DNA of 64,000 bases, from NCBI RefSeq assembly GCF_030811655.1, contig NZ_JAUSRE010000001.1:186001-250000 (forward strand). Direction: 5' to 3'. The position numbers were made by a program, and so were the translations under genes. Below, in pieces: positions 34,478 through 43,254 of this stretch (position 1 is the first letter of the stretch; the number at the start of each line of letters is the position of its first letter). The DNA comes from Pseudarthrobacter enclensis. Lineage in GTDB: Bacteria > Actinomycetota > Actinomycetes > Actinomycetales > Micrococcaceae. The notes below the pieces were generated by a model. That model was not told the DNA's origin. It saw nothing but the letters and a program-made list of their open reading frames with translations, and searched no databases.

Positions 34478-35979
34478 TGGGCGCCGGTCACTCCCACGCT
34501 TCCCTGGATCATTCGGAGCCGACGCCGCAAGCGATGGCTGCCCGCAGGAAAGCGAACCGCATCCTGGCCGCCGTGCTCATTCCGCTCGCACTGCTGACCC
34601 TGGCCGGCATGGCCGCGCTGTGGCCGTCGGGAAGCAAGGAAGGGATTTCCCTGGCCAACCCTTACTCCACAGCCCCAGGAGTCACCTTCGACACGGGCAC
34701 CATCCAGAGCGTGGTGACCGGAAGCTGCATCGAGGGCGCCGGCCAGCAAAGTTCCGGCCAGCAGGGCACCAGTGACCAGGGCGCCGGCCAGCAAAGTCCC
34801 GGTCAGCAAGGCCCCACCCAGCAGGGATCCACGCAGCAGCCGCCGGGCCAGGGATCGGGCTGTACCTTCGCCTACACGGACCCGGACAAGGGCGGAAGCC
34901 CGGTGAAGGTGGTGATCAACCCGGACGTGGCCTCCTCTCACGGCGTGAAGCCCGGGGACCAGATCCGCTACCTCAACCTCTCGAACGTCCAGGGTGCCAC
35001 CGGTTCCCAGGGCTCGCCGGCGTACGTCTTCGTGGATTTCGTCCGCACCCTGCCGATTGTGCTGCTCGCGGTGCTATACGCCGTGGTGGTCATCGCCGTC
35101 GCCAGGTGGCGCGGGCTCCGCGCACTGATCGGGCTGGTGGGCGCGTACTTCGTGCTGGCCTCGTTCCTGCTCCCGGGGCTGGTGGAGGGCAAGCCGCCCC
35201 TGTTGCTGGCCCTGGTGGGGTCCACCGTGATCATGATCGGTGTGCTGTATTTCGCCCACGGGTTCTCGGCGCGGACGTCCACGGCGCTGCTGGGCACCAT
35301 CTTTGGACTCTCCATCACCGCCCTGCTCGCTGCGTGGGCAACGGACGCGGCAAACCTGGCCGGCGTGGGCAGCCACGATGCCGCCACCCTGGTCAACACG
35401 TCGTCTCACATCTCCATTTCCGGGGTAATTCTCTGCGGACTCATCATCTCGGGCCTGGGCGTCCTCAACGACGTGACCATCACCCAATCATCGGCCGTGT
35501 GGGAGCTCTACGAACTCGCCCCCGCCAGCAGCGCCCGGAAGCTCTTCACCTCCGCCATGCGAATCGGCCGCGACCATATCGCCTCCACCGTGTACACCAT
35601 CGCGTTCGCCTACGCCGGCGCCTCGCTGCCCATCCTGATCATCGTCATGCTCTACGACCGGCCCCTGATGGACACGCTCACCAGCGCTGAACTGTCCGAG
35701 GAAGTCATCCGGACGCTCGTAGGTTCCATTGGGCTGGTACTCGCCATCCCGGTCACCACCCTGATCTCCGTGCTGGTGGTCAAGGCGACGGGCATCAAGG
35801 AAGCGGACGGCCATACCGGGAGCGTGACGCACGACGGCGGCCACGTCCACGCCGGGGACGTGGCGGACACCGGGGCGCTCGCCGCAGCGGCCCTTGAGGA
35901 ACGCAGCCGGCGCACCGCCGTCGAACCCCTTGACGAGCAGCCCGCCACCAGGCGGGGCCGACGCGCCGACCGCGCCTGA
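34477..35979 (+). CDS. YibE/F-family multipass membrane protein
   Basis: 500 residues. A first membrane helix (about 29-50), an extracytoplasmic region containing a Gln/Gly/Ser-rich low-complexity insert (about residues 86-130, units such as GAGQQSSGQQG), then the YibE/F core with some seven helices and the conserved ISGVILCGLIISGLGVLNDV and ASTVYTIAFAYAG. Role unknown; some YibE/F proteins are suggested to be transporters. The C-terminal tail is His-rich then Arg-rich. No own ribosome site; see the overlapping mini-ORF. Confidence 0.82.
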   Translation: MGAGHSHASLDHSEPTPQAMAARRKANRILAAVLIPLALLTLAGMAALWPSGSKEGISLANPYSTAPGVTFDTGTIQSVVTGSCIEGAGQQSSGQQGTSDQGAGQQSPGQQGPTQQGSTQQPPGQGSGCTFAYTDPDKGGSPVKVVINPDVASSHGVKPGDQIRYLNLSNVQGATGSQGSPAYVFVDFVRTLPIVLLAVLYAVVVIAVARWRGLRALIGLVGAYFVLASFLLPGLVEGKPPLLLALVGSTVIMIGVLYFAHGFSARTSTALLGTIFGLSITALLAAWATDAANLAGVGSHDAATLVNTSSHISISGVILCGLIISGLGVLNDVTITQSSAVWELYELAPASSARKLFTSAMRIGRDHIASTVYTIAFAYAGASLPILIIVMLYDRPLMDTLTSAELSEEVIRTLVGSIGLVLAIPVTTLISVLVVKATGIKEADGHTGSVTHDGGHVHAGDVADTGALAAAALEERSRRTAVEPLDEQPATRRGRRADRA

Positions 35980-36003
35980 CCCGCGTCCGGTACGGCCGGC
36001 AAC

Positions 36004-37224
36004 CTACTGGTAGTCCGCGAGCCAGAGATCCGGGCCGAAGACCTCGTACTGAATGTCTTTGGGCCGTACGCCCGCGCCGACGAGGGCGGTGCGGACGGCC
36101 TGCATGAAGGGCACTGGTCCGCACAGGTAATACTCGGCGTCGGAGGGCAGAACCACGTCGTGGATGTTCATGAATCCGGAATGCACGTTTCCGCCACCTC
36201 CGGCCGCAGCCGATCCCGTGCCGTCCGGGTTGAGGAACCAGGTGTCGATGGACCCGTCCTGCAGCGCGGACAGGTCCGCAGCCACCTGGTTCCGCAGCGC
36301 GAACGAGGCGGGGGAGTCGTCGGCGTGCAGGAACATGACCTTCCGCTGAGAGCCGGACTTCACCAGGTGGTACAGCATGCCGGCCATCGGAGTGATCCCG
36401 ATGCCTGCACTTGCCAGCACCACGGGCCGGTCGGTGTACTCAAGGACAACGTCGCCGAAGGGGGCGGACAGCGTCACCTCATCGCCCACGTTGACGTGGT
36501 CGTGCAACAGGTTGGACATCTCGCCGTCCGGTGTGCCCTCCGCCCGGACGCGCTTGACGGCGAACCGCCGGTGCTGCCCGTCGTCCGCCTGCGTGAGGCT
36601 GTACTGGCGTGGCTGCACGACGCCGTCGGGCATCTGCATTTTGAGGGTCACGTACTGTCCCGGAAGCGAGGGCTTTACATCCCGCTCGTCGGTGCGTTCC
36701 ACCACGAAACTCACCACCTCGTCCGTTTCCTGGATCTTCTCGGCCACCCGCCAGGTGCGCCATACGGTTTCGGGACTGAGCCGTACGGCGTCGTACAGCC
36801 CGCGTTCCTTGTTGATGAGCATATTGGCCATGAGCCAGTAGACCTCGTCCCATGCAGCCGCCACCTCCGGGGTCACCGCATCGCCGAGCACATCGACGAT
36901 GGCCCACATCAGGTTGTCGTGCACCACCTGGTACTGCTCGGGACTGAGACCCAGGGACACGTGCTTGTGCGCAATCCGGGACAGCAGGTGGTCGGGGAGG
37001 TGGGTGGGATCGTTGACCAGGAAGCCGGCAAACGCGGCGACTGAACCGGCCAGGGCCTGCTGCTGCCGGCCGTCGGCCTGGTTGCCGCGGTTGAACAGGC
37101 CATTGAGCAGTTCGGGATGTTCCTGGAACATGTGCGTGTAGAAACGGGAGGCAATTTCCTGGATGTTTTCACCGACGACGGGGAGGGTCGCCTGGATTAC
37201 CGGATACGAAGTGTCGGACAGCAT
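36004..37224 (-). CDS. hmp: Flavohemoglobin, nitric oxide dioxygenase
   Basis: 406 residues from ATG 37224 (MLSDTSYPVIQATLPVVGEN), chosen because GAAGGAG is 8 nt upstream; an ATG 6 nt earlier is too close to it. Globin domain 1-140 with distal Tyr29 and the proximal heme His in RIAHKHVSLG (about 88), then the FAD domain (PRQYSLTQ) and NAD domain (ASAGIGITPMAGML, YLCGPVPFMQ). It turns NO and O2 into nitrate. No clear NsrR-type site in the short gap to dusB. Confidence 0.95.
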   Translation of the reverse strand: MLSDTSYPVIQATLPVVGENIQEIASRFYTHMFQEHPELLNGLFNRGNQADGRQQQALAGSVAAFAGFLVNDPTHLPDHLLSRIAHKHVSLGLSPEQYQVVHDNLMWAIVDVLGDAVTPEVAAAWDEVYWLMANMLINKERGLYDAVRLSPETVWRTWRVAEKIQETDEVVSFVVERTDERDVKPSLPGQYVTLKMQMPDGVVQPRQYSLTQADDGQHRRFAVKRVRAEGTPDGEMSNLLHDHVNVGDEVTLSAPFGDVVLEYTDRPVVLASAGIGITPMAGMLYHLVKSGSQRKVMFLHADDSPASFALRNQVAADLSALQDGSIDTWFLNPDGTGSAAAGGGGNVHSGFMNIHDVVLPSDAEYYLCGPVPFMQAVRTALVGAGVRPKDIQYEVFGPDLWLADYQ

Positions 37225-37352
37225 GGGCATGTCTCCTTCAAGGTCCTGGCTGGTGTGCAGTCCCGCGCCACGCCAGCACCGCCGGAAACCCCGGAACAGG
37301 CCCTTTGGCACTCGCAGGGAGCCGATTTGCCCGGCTTTGCAACAATGGACAG

Positions 37353-38531
37353 GTGACTGTTGCAGCAACTCCTCCCGCCCCCAAGCTGGAACTCCCGCCC
37401 CTGAAGCTGGGACCCATCACGGTGGACACCCCCGTGATCCTGGCTCCCATGGCGGGCATCACCAACTCCGCCTTCCGCAGGCTCTGCCGTGAATACGGCG
37501 GCGGCATGTACGTGGCGGAGATGGTCACCTCCCGCGCGCTGGTGGAACGGACGCCCGAATCCCTCCGCATCATTTCCCACGACGACGACGAAAAGGTCCG
37601 CTCCGTGCAGCTGTACGGCGTGGATCCGGGCACCGTCGGCGCCGCGGTGCGGATGCTCGTGGAGGAAGACCGGGCCGACCACATCGACCTCAACTTCGGC
37701 TGCCCCGTCCCCAAGGTGACCCGGCGCGGCGGCGGGTCCGCCCTGCCCTGGAAGATCGACCTCTTCACCGCGATCGTTCAGACCGCCGTCAGGGAGGCGT
37801 CCAAAGGCAACATCCCGCTGACCATCAAGATGCGCAAGGGCATCGACGATGACCACCTGACGTACCTCGACGCCGGCCGCATCGCCCGCGACGCCGGTGT
37901 TGCAGCCGTCGCCCTCCACGGCCGCACCGCCGCCCAGTTCTACTCGGGCAAGGCCGACTGGTCCGCCATCGCGAGGCTCCGCGAAGCGCTCCCGGACATC
38001 CCCGTGCTGGGCAACGGCGACATCTGGTCCGCCGAGGACGCCGTCCGGATGGTCCGCGAAACCGGCGTGGACGGCGTGGTGGTGGGCCGCGGCTGCCAGG
38101 GACGGCCGTGGCTCTTCGGCGACCTGCAGGCCGCGTTCGAAGGCAGCGACGTCAGGCACCGGCCCAACCTGCGACAGGTGGCTGAGGGCGTCTACCGCCA
38201 CGCGGAACTCATGGTGGAGACCTTCGGCGACGAAGGCAAGGCGCTGCGCGAGATCCGCAAGCACATCGCCTGGTACTTCAAGGGCTACGTGGTGGGCGGC
38301 GAACTGCGCACCAGGCTTGCCCTGGTGACCAGCCTTGAGGTCCTCCGGGACACCCTTGCCGAGCTGGACCTGGACTCGCCCTACCCGGGCGTTGACGCCG
38401 AGGGCCCCCGGGGCCGTGCCGGCTCGCCCAAGAGGCCGGCGCTGCCCAAGGACTGGCTGGACTCCCGGGCACTGAACGATGACCAGTCCCGGGACATCGC
38501 GGCTGCCGAACTGGACGTTTCCGGTGGCTGA
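37353..38531 (+). CDS. dusB: tRNA-dihydrouridine synthase
   Basis: 392 residues from GTG 37353. FMN-binding TIM barrel reducing uridine in tRNA: APMAGITNSAFRRLCREYG, catalytic Cys in LNFGCPVPKVTRRGGGSA, the FMN segment LHGRTAAQFYSGKADW and VLGNGDIWS, VVVGRGCQGRPWLF. AACAAT lies 6 nt before the GTG and no ribosome site is seen, indicating a leaderless mRNA. Its end overlaps dgt by 8 bp. Confidence 0.95.
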   Translation: MTVAATPPAPKLELPPLKLGPITVDTPVILAPMAGITNSAFRRLCREYGGGMYVAEMVTSRALVERTPESLRIISHDDDEKVRSVQLYGVDPGTVGAAVRMLVEEDRADHIDLNFGCPVPKVTRRGGGSALPWKIDLFTAIVQTAVREASKGNIPLTIKMRKGIDDDHLTYLDAGRIARDAGVAAVALHGRTAAQFYSGKADWSAIARLREALPDIPVLGNGDIWSAEDAVRMVRETGVDGVVVGRGCQGRPWLFGDLQAAFEGSDVRHRPNLRQVAEGVYRHAELMVETFGDEGKALREIRKHIAWYFKGYVVGGELRTRLALVTSLEVLRDTLAELDLDSPYPGVDAEGPRGRAGSPKRPALPKDWLDSRALNDDQSRDIAAAELDVSGG

Positions 38532-39843
38532 AACACGCGTGCCAACGCCCTCCGGAACCGGGACCCCCACCGCGGGCCTGGCGCTGCCCGGCTACGACAC
38601 CCACGACTCCGCCCGCTGGGTGGAGGAGCCACCCAAGAGTACCTACCGCTCCGACTTCGAACGGGACCGGGCCCGCGTGCTGCACTCCTCGGCCCTGCGC
38701 CGGCTGGGCGCCAAAACGCAGGTGGTGGCACCGGACACGGACGACTTTGTCCGCACCCGCCTCACGCACAGCCTTGAGGTGGCCCAGGTGGGCCGCGAAC
38801 TGGGCCGGGCCCTGGGCTGCGATCCGGATGTGGTGGACACGGCCTGCCTCAGCCACGACCTCGGCCACCCGCCCTTCGGCCACAACGGCGAATCGGCCCT
38901 GAACGAGGTGGCGCACGCCATTGGCGGCTTCGAAGGCAATGCCCAGACCCTCCGCCTGCTCACGCGGCTCGAGCCGAAGGTACTCACGGCGGACGGCCAC
39001 CCCGCCGGCCTGAACCTCACCCGCGCAAGCCTTGACGCGGCGTCGAAATATCCCTGGTCAGCCCTGGAAGCGCCCGTCATCCACGGGCAGCGGACCAGCA
39101 AATTTGGCGCCTATGAGGACGACCTGCCCATCTTCAACTGGATCCGGGAAGGTGCCCCGGAGCGCCGCACGTGCCTGGAAGCGCAGGTGATGGACCTGGC
39201 GGACGACATCTCCTACTCGGTGCACGACGTGGAGGATGCGATCGTCGCCGGCCACTTCCAGCTGCGCTGGATGGACAACCCGGACCACCGCGCCCGCGTG
39301 GTGGGCTACGCCAAACAGTGGTACCTGCCGCACAATGACCCCGCCGCCATCGACGCCGCCCTGGCGCGGCTGGAGGCCACGGACGTATGGGTGCGCGAGG
39401 CGGACGGCAGCCGCAGATCCATGGCGGCGCTGAAGAACATGACCAGCCAGCTGATCGGCCGGTTCTGCCAGAGCGCGCTGGAGACCACCCGCGCCGTCTA
39501 CGGGCCGGAAAACCTCACCCGCTACAACGCCGAACTCATGGTCCCCGACGAGACCGTCATGGAAATCGCCGTGATGAAGGGCCTGGCCACCACCTTCGTC
39601 ATGACCACCGAACACCGGCAGCCCATCTACGAGCGCCAGCGCGAGGTGCTCCACGCCCTGGTCACCGCCCTCAGCGCCACGGGGGACCGGCACCTGGAAC
39701 CGATGTTCGCTGCGGACTGGCGGGCGGCGGACGACGACGGTGCGCGCCTTCGCGTGGTCATCGACCAGGTGGCATCGCTCACGGACGGGTCGGCCCTGGC
39801 CATGTACGAGCGCCTGGTGGGCAGCCTGCCCTCGCTCTGGTAG
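38524..39843 (+). CDS. dgt: Deoxyguanosinetriphosphate triphosphohydrolase-like HD enzyme
   Basis: 439 residues from GTG 38524, overlapping the dusB stop by 8 bp, so coupled translation. HD-domain metal ligands: TRLTHSLEVAQ (first His), CLSHDLGHPPFGH (HD pair) and DLADDISYSVHDVED (late Asp). RRLGAKTQV is the conserved N-terminal block. The group cleaves dNTPs to deoxynucleoside and triphosphate. dusB-dgt-dnaG order is common in actinobacteria, and the redox genes 39960-43538 appear inserted between dgt and dnaG. Confidence 0.93.
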   Translation: MAETRVPTPSGTGTPTAGLALPGYDTHDSARWVEEPPKSTYRSDFERDRARVLHSSALRRLGAKTQVVAPDTDDFVRTRLTHSLEVAQVGRELGRALGCDPDVVDTACLSHDLGHPPFGHNGESALNEVAHAIGGFEGNAQTLRLLTRLEPKVLTADGHPAGLNLTRASLDAASKYPWSALEAPVIHGQRTSKFGAYEDDLPIFNWIREGAPERRTCLEAQVMDLADDISYSVHDVEDAIVAGHFQLRWMDNPDHRARVVGYAKQWYLPHNDPAAIDAALARLEATDVWVREADGSRRSMAALKNMTSQLIGRFCQSALETTRAVYGPENLTRYNAELMVPDETVMEIAVMKGLATTFVMTTEHRQPIYERQREVLHALVTALSATGDRHLEPMFAADWRAADDDGARLRVVIDQVASLTDGSALAMYERLVGSLPSLW

Positions 39844-39959
39844 GCCGGCCGCAGCTCATTCCCGGGCACCCTCCCGATCAACAGCTTCCTTAAAGCATCT
39901 ACACAGGAAGCAGGTGCACGATGGGAGGAAAGAAGGGCCGCCAGGAACGGGAGCAGGTC

Positions 39960-40274
39960 ATGAATACTCGCAGCAGGGGCAAGCGCCTTGCCACCGGAAT
40001 TACGGCGGCCGTTGGTGTCGGCAGCTTCGCGGCTGCCGGTGTGGCCGCAGCTGCCGTGTACGCTGCCACACCTTCCGTGATCGCCAGGACAACCCCCGCC
40101 GCGGACAGTACCACCCAGGGCACGGCGCCCAAATCCGGCCCTGCCCGCTCCGATGATGACGACTACGGGACCCGGCAGGACAACGGCGCGCGCCGGTCCA
40201 GGAGCTACGGCAACACCAGCCCCGTCCAGCCAAGCAAGGGCGGCACCGTCCACGGCAGGTCTTCGGGGTCCTGA
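39960..40274 (+). CDS. Small exported or membrane-anchored protein at the head of the redox operon
   Basis: 104 residues from ATG 39960 (117 if ATG 39921 is used). Basic N-terminus and one hydrophobic helix (about 10-35, ITAAVGVGSFAAAGVAAAAV) with an AAT cleavage-like end, then a disordered Ser/Thr/Gly/Asp-rich tail (SDDDDYGTRQDN). No flavinylation motif of the SGAT/TGAT kind, no Cys, no His cluster except one near the end. One base separates its stop from the apbE GTG, so it belongs to that operon. Function unknown; it could be a remnant or linker of an FMN-carrying partner. Confidence 0.6.
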   Translation: MNTRSRGKRLATGITAAVGVGSFAAAGVAAAAVYAATPSVIARTTPAADSTTQGTAPKSGPARSDDDDYGTRQDNGARRSRSYGNTSPVQPSKGGTVHGRSSGS

Positions 40275-40275
40275 C

Positions 40276-41376
40276 GTGGGAGGTTCAGGGACCGCCGCGG
40301 GCCCAGCCACCCCGCGGGACGTCGCACAGGCGGGATGGACGGTGTGGGGGCTCGAGGCCTCGGTGACGGTGACGGAACCCGGTATCCTCGGTGCCGCGGA
40401 GGAAATCGTCCGCGACGTCGTCGCCGCCGTGGACCGCGCCTGCAGCCGGTTCCGGGACGACTCGGAACTGGTAAGGCTCCAGCCCCTGATGCCATCGGGC
40501 GTCAACGTCAGCCCGATGTTCCAGCATCTCCTCGAGCGCGCCCTCGACGCCGCACACCTGACCGGCGGGGATGCTGACCCCACCCTCGGTGCCGAGCTGG
40601 CCGCCCTCGGCCATGGGCCCCGGAAGGGGGCCCATGCGGAAACCACGGGGCACCCGGGAATGAGGAGCATTCCGGTGCCGCCCGCGCCCTCCACGCCGGC
40701 AGTGCCCGCACCGCGTGCGCCGGGCTGGTCCCGCCTGCACCTCGACGCCGGCACCTTGACCCTTCCCGCGGACCTGCGCCTCGACCTCGGCGCATCGGCC
40801 AAGGCCGTTGCAGCGGACCTCGCTGCGGCTGAAGTGCACCGACAGCTGGGCTGCGGGGTGCTGGTGAGCCTGGGCGGCGACCTGGCCAGTGCAGGAGCGG
40901 GACCCAAGCAGGACGGCGAACCCGGCCCCTGGCAGATCCTGGTCCAGGACCTGCCCTCCGACCCCGCCCAGCACGTTTCGCTTGCCCCCGGTTTCGCCCT
41001 GGCCACGTCGAGTACGCAAAAGCGCCGGTGGACGCACCAGGGAGCCCAGGTACACCACATCCTTGATCCCCGCTTTGGCCTTCCTGCCGACCCTGTGTGG
41101 CGTTCGGTGACCGTGGCGGCCCCCTCATGCCTGGAGGCAAATGCCTTCAGCACCGCGGCCATAGTACGGGGCTTCGCGGCCCTCGAATGGTTCCGGGCCG
41201 AAGGGATCCCGGCGCGGCTCGTGGACAGCCGGGGCAGGGTGGCCGCCACTGGCGGCTGGCCTGCCGACAACTACCTCCCTGCCGGAATCGAAAGCACGGG
41301 GGACAGCACGCAGGCAGATCAAAACTCCCGTCACTTTGGAAAAGCAAGCGTCAGCGAAGGTGCACGCCATGGATGA
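40276..41376 (+). CDS. apbE: ApbE-type FAD:protein FMN transferase
   Basis: 366 residues from GTG 40276. ApbE blocks are present in order: ACSRFRDDSEL, LRLDLGASAKAVAADLAA, VLVSLGGDLASAG, LATSSTQKRRW, HHILDPRFG and SVTVAAPSCLEANAFSTAA. Such enzymes attach FMN to Ser/Thr of redox proteins such as Rnf/Nqr subunits. The Mg-binding Asp of the classic ADA(L/W)ST motif is Asn here, a change I believe is frequent in actinobacterial members. A Pro-rich insert lies near residues 125-150. No twin-arginine or lipoprotein signal is visible. Overlaps the next gene by 8 bp. Confidence 0.9.
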   Translation: MGGSGTAAGPATPRDVAQAGWTVWGLEASVTVTEPGILGAAEEIVRDVVAAVDRACSRFRDDSELVRLQPLMPSGVNVSPMFQHLLERALDAAHLTGGDADPTLGAELAALGHGPRKGAHAETTGHPGMRSIPVPPAPSTPAVPAPRAPGWSRLHLDAGTLTLPADLRLDLGASAKAVAADLAAAEVHRQLGCGVLVSLGGDLASAGAGPKQDGEPGPWQILVQDLPSDPAQHVSLAPGFALATSSTQKRRWTHQGAQVHHILDPRFGLPADPVWRSVTVAAPSCLEANAFSTAAIVRGFAALEWFRAEGIPARLVDSRGRVAATGGWPADNYLPAGIESTGDSTQADQNSRHFGKASVSEGARHG

Positions 41377-41926
41377 GGCACTGTGGGCTTTCGGCAGGGT
41401 CAGCGGATTCGTTTCCCTGGCACTGTTCACCGCGTCGGTACTGCTGGGGATCCTTAACCGATCCGGCCGGCCCATGCTGGTGCTTCCGCGCTTCTCCATC
41501 AGCCTCCTGCACCGGAACATCGCCCTGCTCGCCACTGTCTTCCTCGGGCTGCACGTGGGATCCCTGCTTCTTGACTCCTATGCCAAGCTGAACCCGGTGG
41601 ACATCGTGGTGCCGTTCCTGGGCTCCTTCCAGCCGTTCTGGCAGGGGCTGGGGACGGTGGCCCTGGACCTGGTCCTGGCTGTTGTAGTGACGGGGCTGCT
41701 GCGCCACCGGATCGGGCAGCGCACCTTCAAGGCGGTCCACTGGCTCAGCTATGGTGTCTGGCCTGTGGCCATGGCCCACGCACTCGGCAACGGTACCGAC
41801 GTCTCCAGCGGGTGGTTCCTCCTGCTCGCTGCTGCGTCCGCGGTGGCCGTTGCAGCGGCCCTGCTGTGGCGGCTGAGCCCGTCCTTCCTCGAAACGTCCC
41901 AAGCCAGGCAAGGAAACCTCCCGTGA
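41369..41926 (+). CDS. Ferric-reductase-like transmembrane protein (b-type heme pair)
   Basis: 185 residues with five or six hydrophobic helices. Paired histidines fit two stacked b hemes: H-x13-H in LLHRNIALLATVFLGLH and H-x12-H in VHWLSYGVWPVAMAH. This is the membrane core seen in ferric reductases, NOX and MsrQ, without the FAD/NAD domains, so electrons must come from separate subunits. The next gene (NuoF-like) and the ferredoxin could supply them. GCGAAGG precedes ATG 41369; gene ends overlap on both sides (8 and 4 bp). Confidence 0.85.
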   Translation: MDEALWAFGRVSGFVSLALFTASVLLGILNRSGRPMLVLPRFSISLLHRNIALLATVFLGLHVGSLLLDSYAKLNPVDIVVPFLGSFQPFWQGLGTVALDLVLAVVVTGLLRHRIGQRTFKAVHWLSYGVWPVAMAHALGNGTDVSSGWFLLLAAASAVAVAAALLWRLSPSFLETSQARQGNLP

Positions 41927-43254
41927 GCCAAGCCCGTGACACCCGCCCGTCCGCACCCCGTGACGGCTACCAGGACGCTTACCGGGATGATTTCAACGGC
42001 ACCGTCCCCACGGCGCCCCTGCAGGCGCCCCAACACGCCAGTCCACGCCAGGAGCCGCGCCTGCTGGCTGCAGGCCCGGAGGCGGATTGGGCGCGGCACC
42101 TGGAGGCTTTCGGCCCCTGGGAGCCGCAGGCCGGAGGGCCCGGCTTGCTGGACGCGCTCGGAGCATCCGGATTGACCGGCCGTGGGGGTGCGGCGTTTGA
42201 AACCTGGCGAAAAGCCACGGCCGCTGCCGGTACCGGCAAGAAGGGCGTGTTCACTGCCCGGCCCGTGGTGATCGCCAACGGTGCCGAGGGTGAGCCGCTC
42301 AGCTTCAAGGACCGGACGCTGCTGGCCCATGCACCCCACCTGGTGCTCGACGGGCTGTTTGCCCTGGGCGGCGCCCTTGGCGGCGCCGGACTCTACGTCT
42401 ACGCACCGGCCGTCACCCTTCCGCCCGTACAGCAGGCCCTGGCTGAGCGTCCCGGCGGCAAGCGGGTGCGTGTGGTGCAGTCCCCGGAAACCTTTATCTC
42501 GGGCGAGTCGTCCGCCGTCGTCAATATGATCGGCAACGGTGCCGCGGTGCCAACGGACCAGCGCCGCCGCCTCAGCGAGTCGGGCCTCCACGGCCGTCCC
42601 ACGCTGGTGGTCAATGTCGAAACCCTCGCCCAGGTTGCCCTGATCGCCCGGTACGGTGCCCCCTGGTTCAGGGAGGCGGGGACACCAACTGATCCGGGCA
42701 CCCGGCTGGTCTCCGTCTCCGGGCCTGCCCCGGTGCGCGATGTTGTGCTGGAGGTGCCCGGCGGGGCGGATCTTTCCGCCGTCCTGGCGGAAGCGGGGAT
42801 GCCGTCCGGATCGGTTTCTGCGGTCCTGGTGGGCGGATACCACGGCCGCTGGGTGCGGCCCGCCGAGCACGCTCTCTCGCCCGTGGGGCCGCCGGCGCGC
42901 ACGGTACGGCCGGGCGCAGGGGTGATCCACGCCTTGGGTACGGACGCCTGCGGCATCCAGGCAACCGCGGGAATCGTCAGCTACCTCGCCGGCCAGTCCG
43001 CCCGGCAGTGCGGCCCCTGCATGTTTGGCCTGCCGGCGATGGCATCCGTCCTGAACCGGATCGCCGGAGGGGAACGCAACCCCCGCCTCACCGCCGAACT
43101 GGACCGCCTGGGCCGGCTGGTTTCCGGCCGCGGCGCGTGCCGGCATCCGGAGGGGACCACGGGGCTGGTCGGCAGCGCGCTGGAGGTTTTCGCCGCGGAC
43201 TTCCGCGCCCACCTTTCCGGATACTGCGCAGCCCCGGGAGGTGCGGCGGCATGA
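41923..43254 (+). CDS. NuoF-like NADH/FMN/Fe-S oxidoreductase subunit
   Basis: 443 residues from GTG 41923. It has the NuoF signature set: FMN/NADH segment SGLTGRGGAAFETWRK, VIANGAEGEPLSFKDR, TFISGESSAVVNMIGNG, NVETLAQVALIARYG, an SLBB-like beta region and the C-terminal Fe-S region SARQCGPCMFGLPAM with ACRHPEG. The first Cys of the usual C-x2-C-x2-C cluster motif is Ala, leaving three cysteines. An about 45-residue polar N-terminal extension is present. It probably oxidises NAD(P)H and feeds the adjacent ferredoxin and heme protein. AAGGAAACC upstream; GTGA overlap with previous stop. Confidence 0.87.
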   Translation: MSQARDTRPSAPRDGYQDAYRDDFNGTVPTAPLQAPQHASPRQEPRLLAAGPEADWARHLEAFGPWEPQAGGPGLLDALGASGLTGRGGAAFETWRKATAAAGTGKKGVFTARPVVIANGAEGEPLSFKDRTLLAHAPHLVLDGLFALGGALGGAGLYVYAPAVTLPPVQQALAERPGGKRVRVVQSPETFISGESSAVVNMIGNGAAVPTDQRRRLSESGLHGRPTLVVNVETLAQVALIARYGAPWFREAGTPTDPGTRLVSVSGPAPVRDVVLEVPGGADLSAVLAEAGMPSGSVSAVLVGGYHGRWVRPAEHALSPVGPPARTVRPGAGVIHALGTDACGIQATAGIVSYLAGQSARQCGPCMFGLPAMASVLNRIAGGERNPRLTAELDRLGRLVSGRGACRHPEGTTGLVGSALEVFAADFRAHLSGYCAAPGGAAA

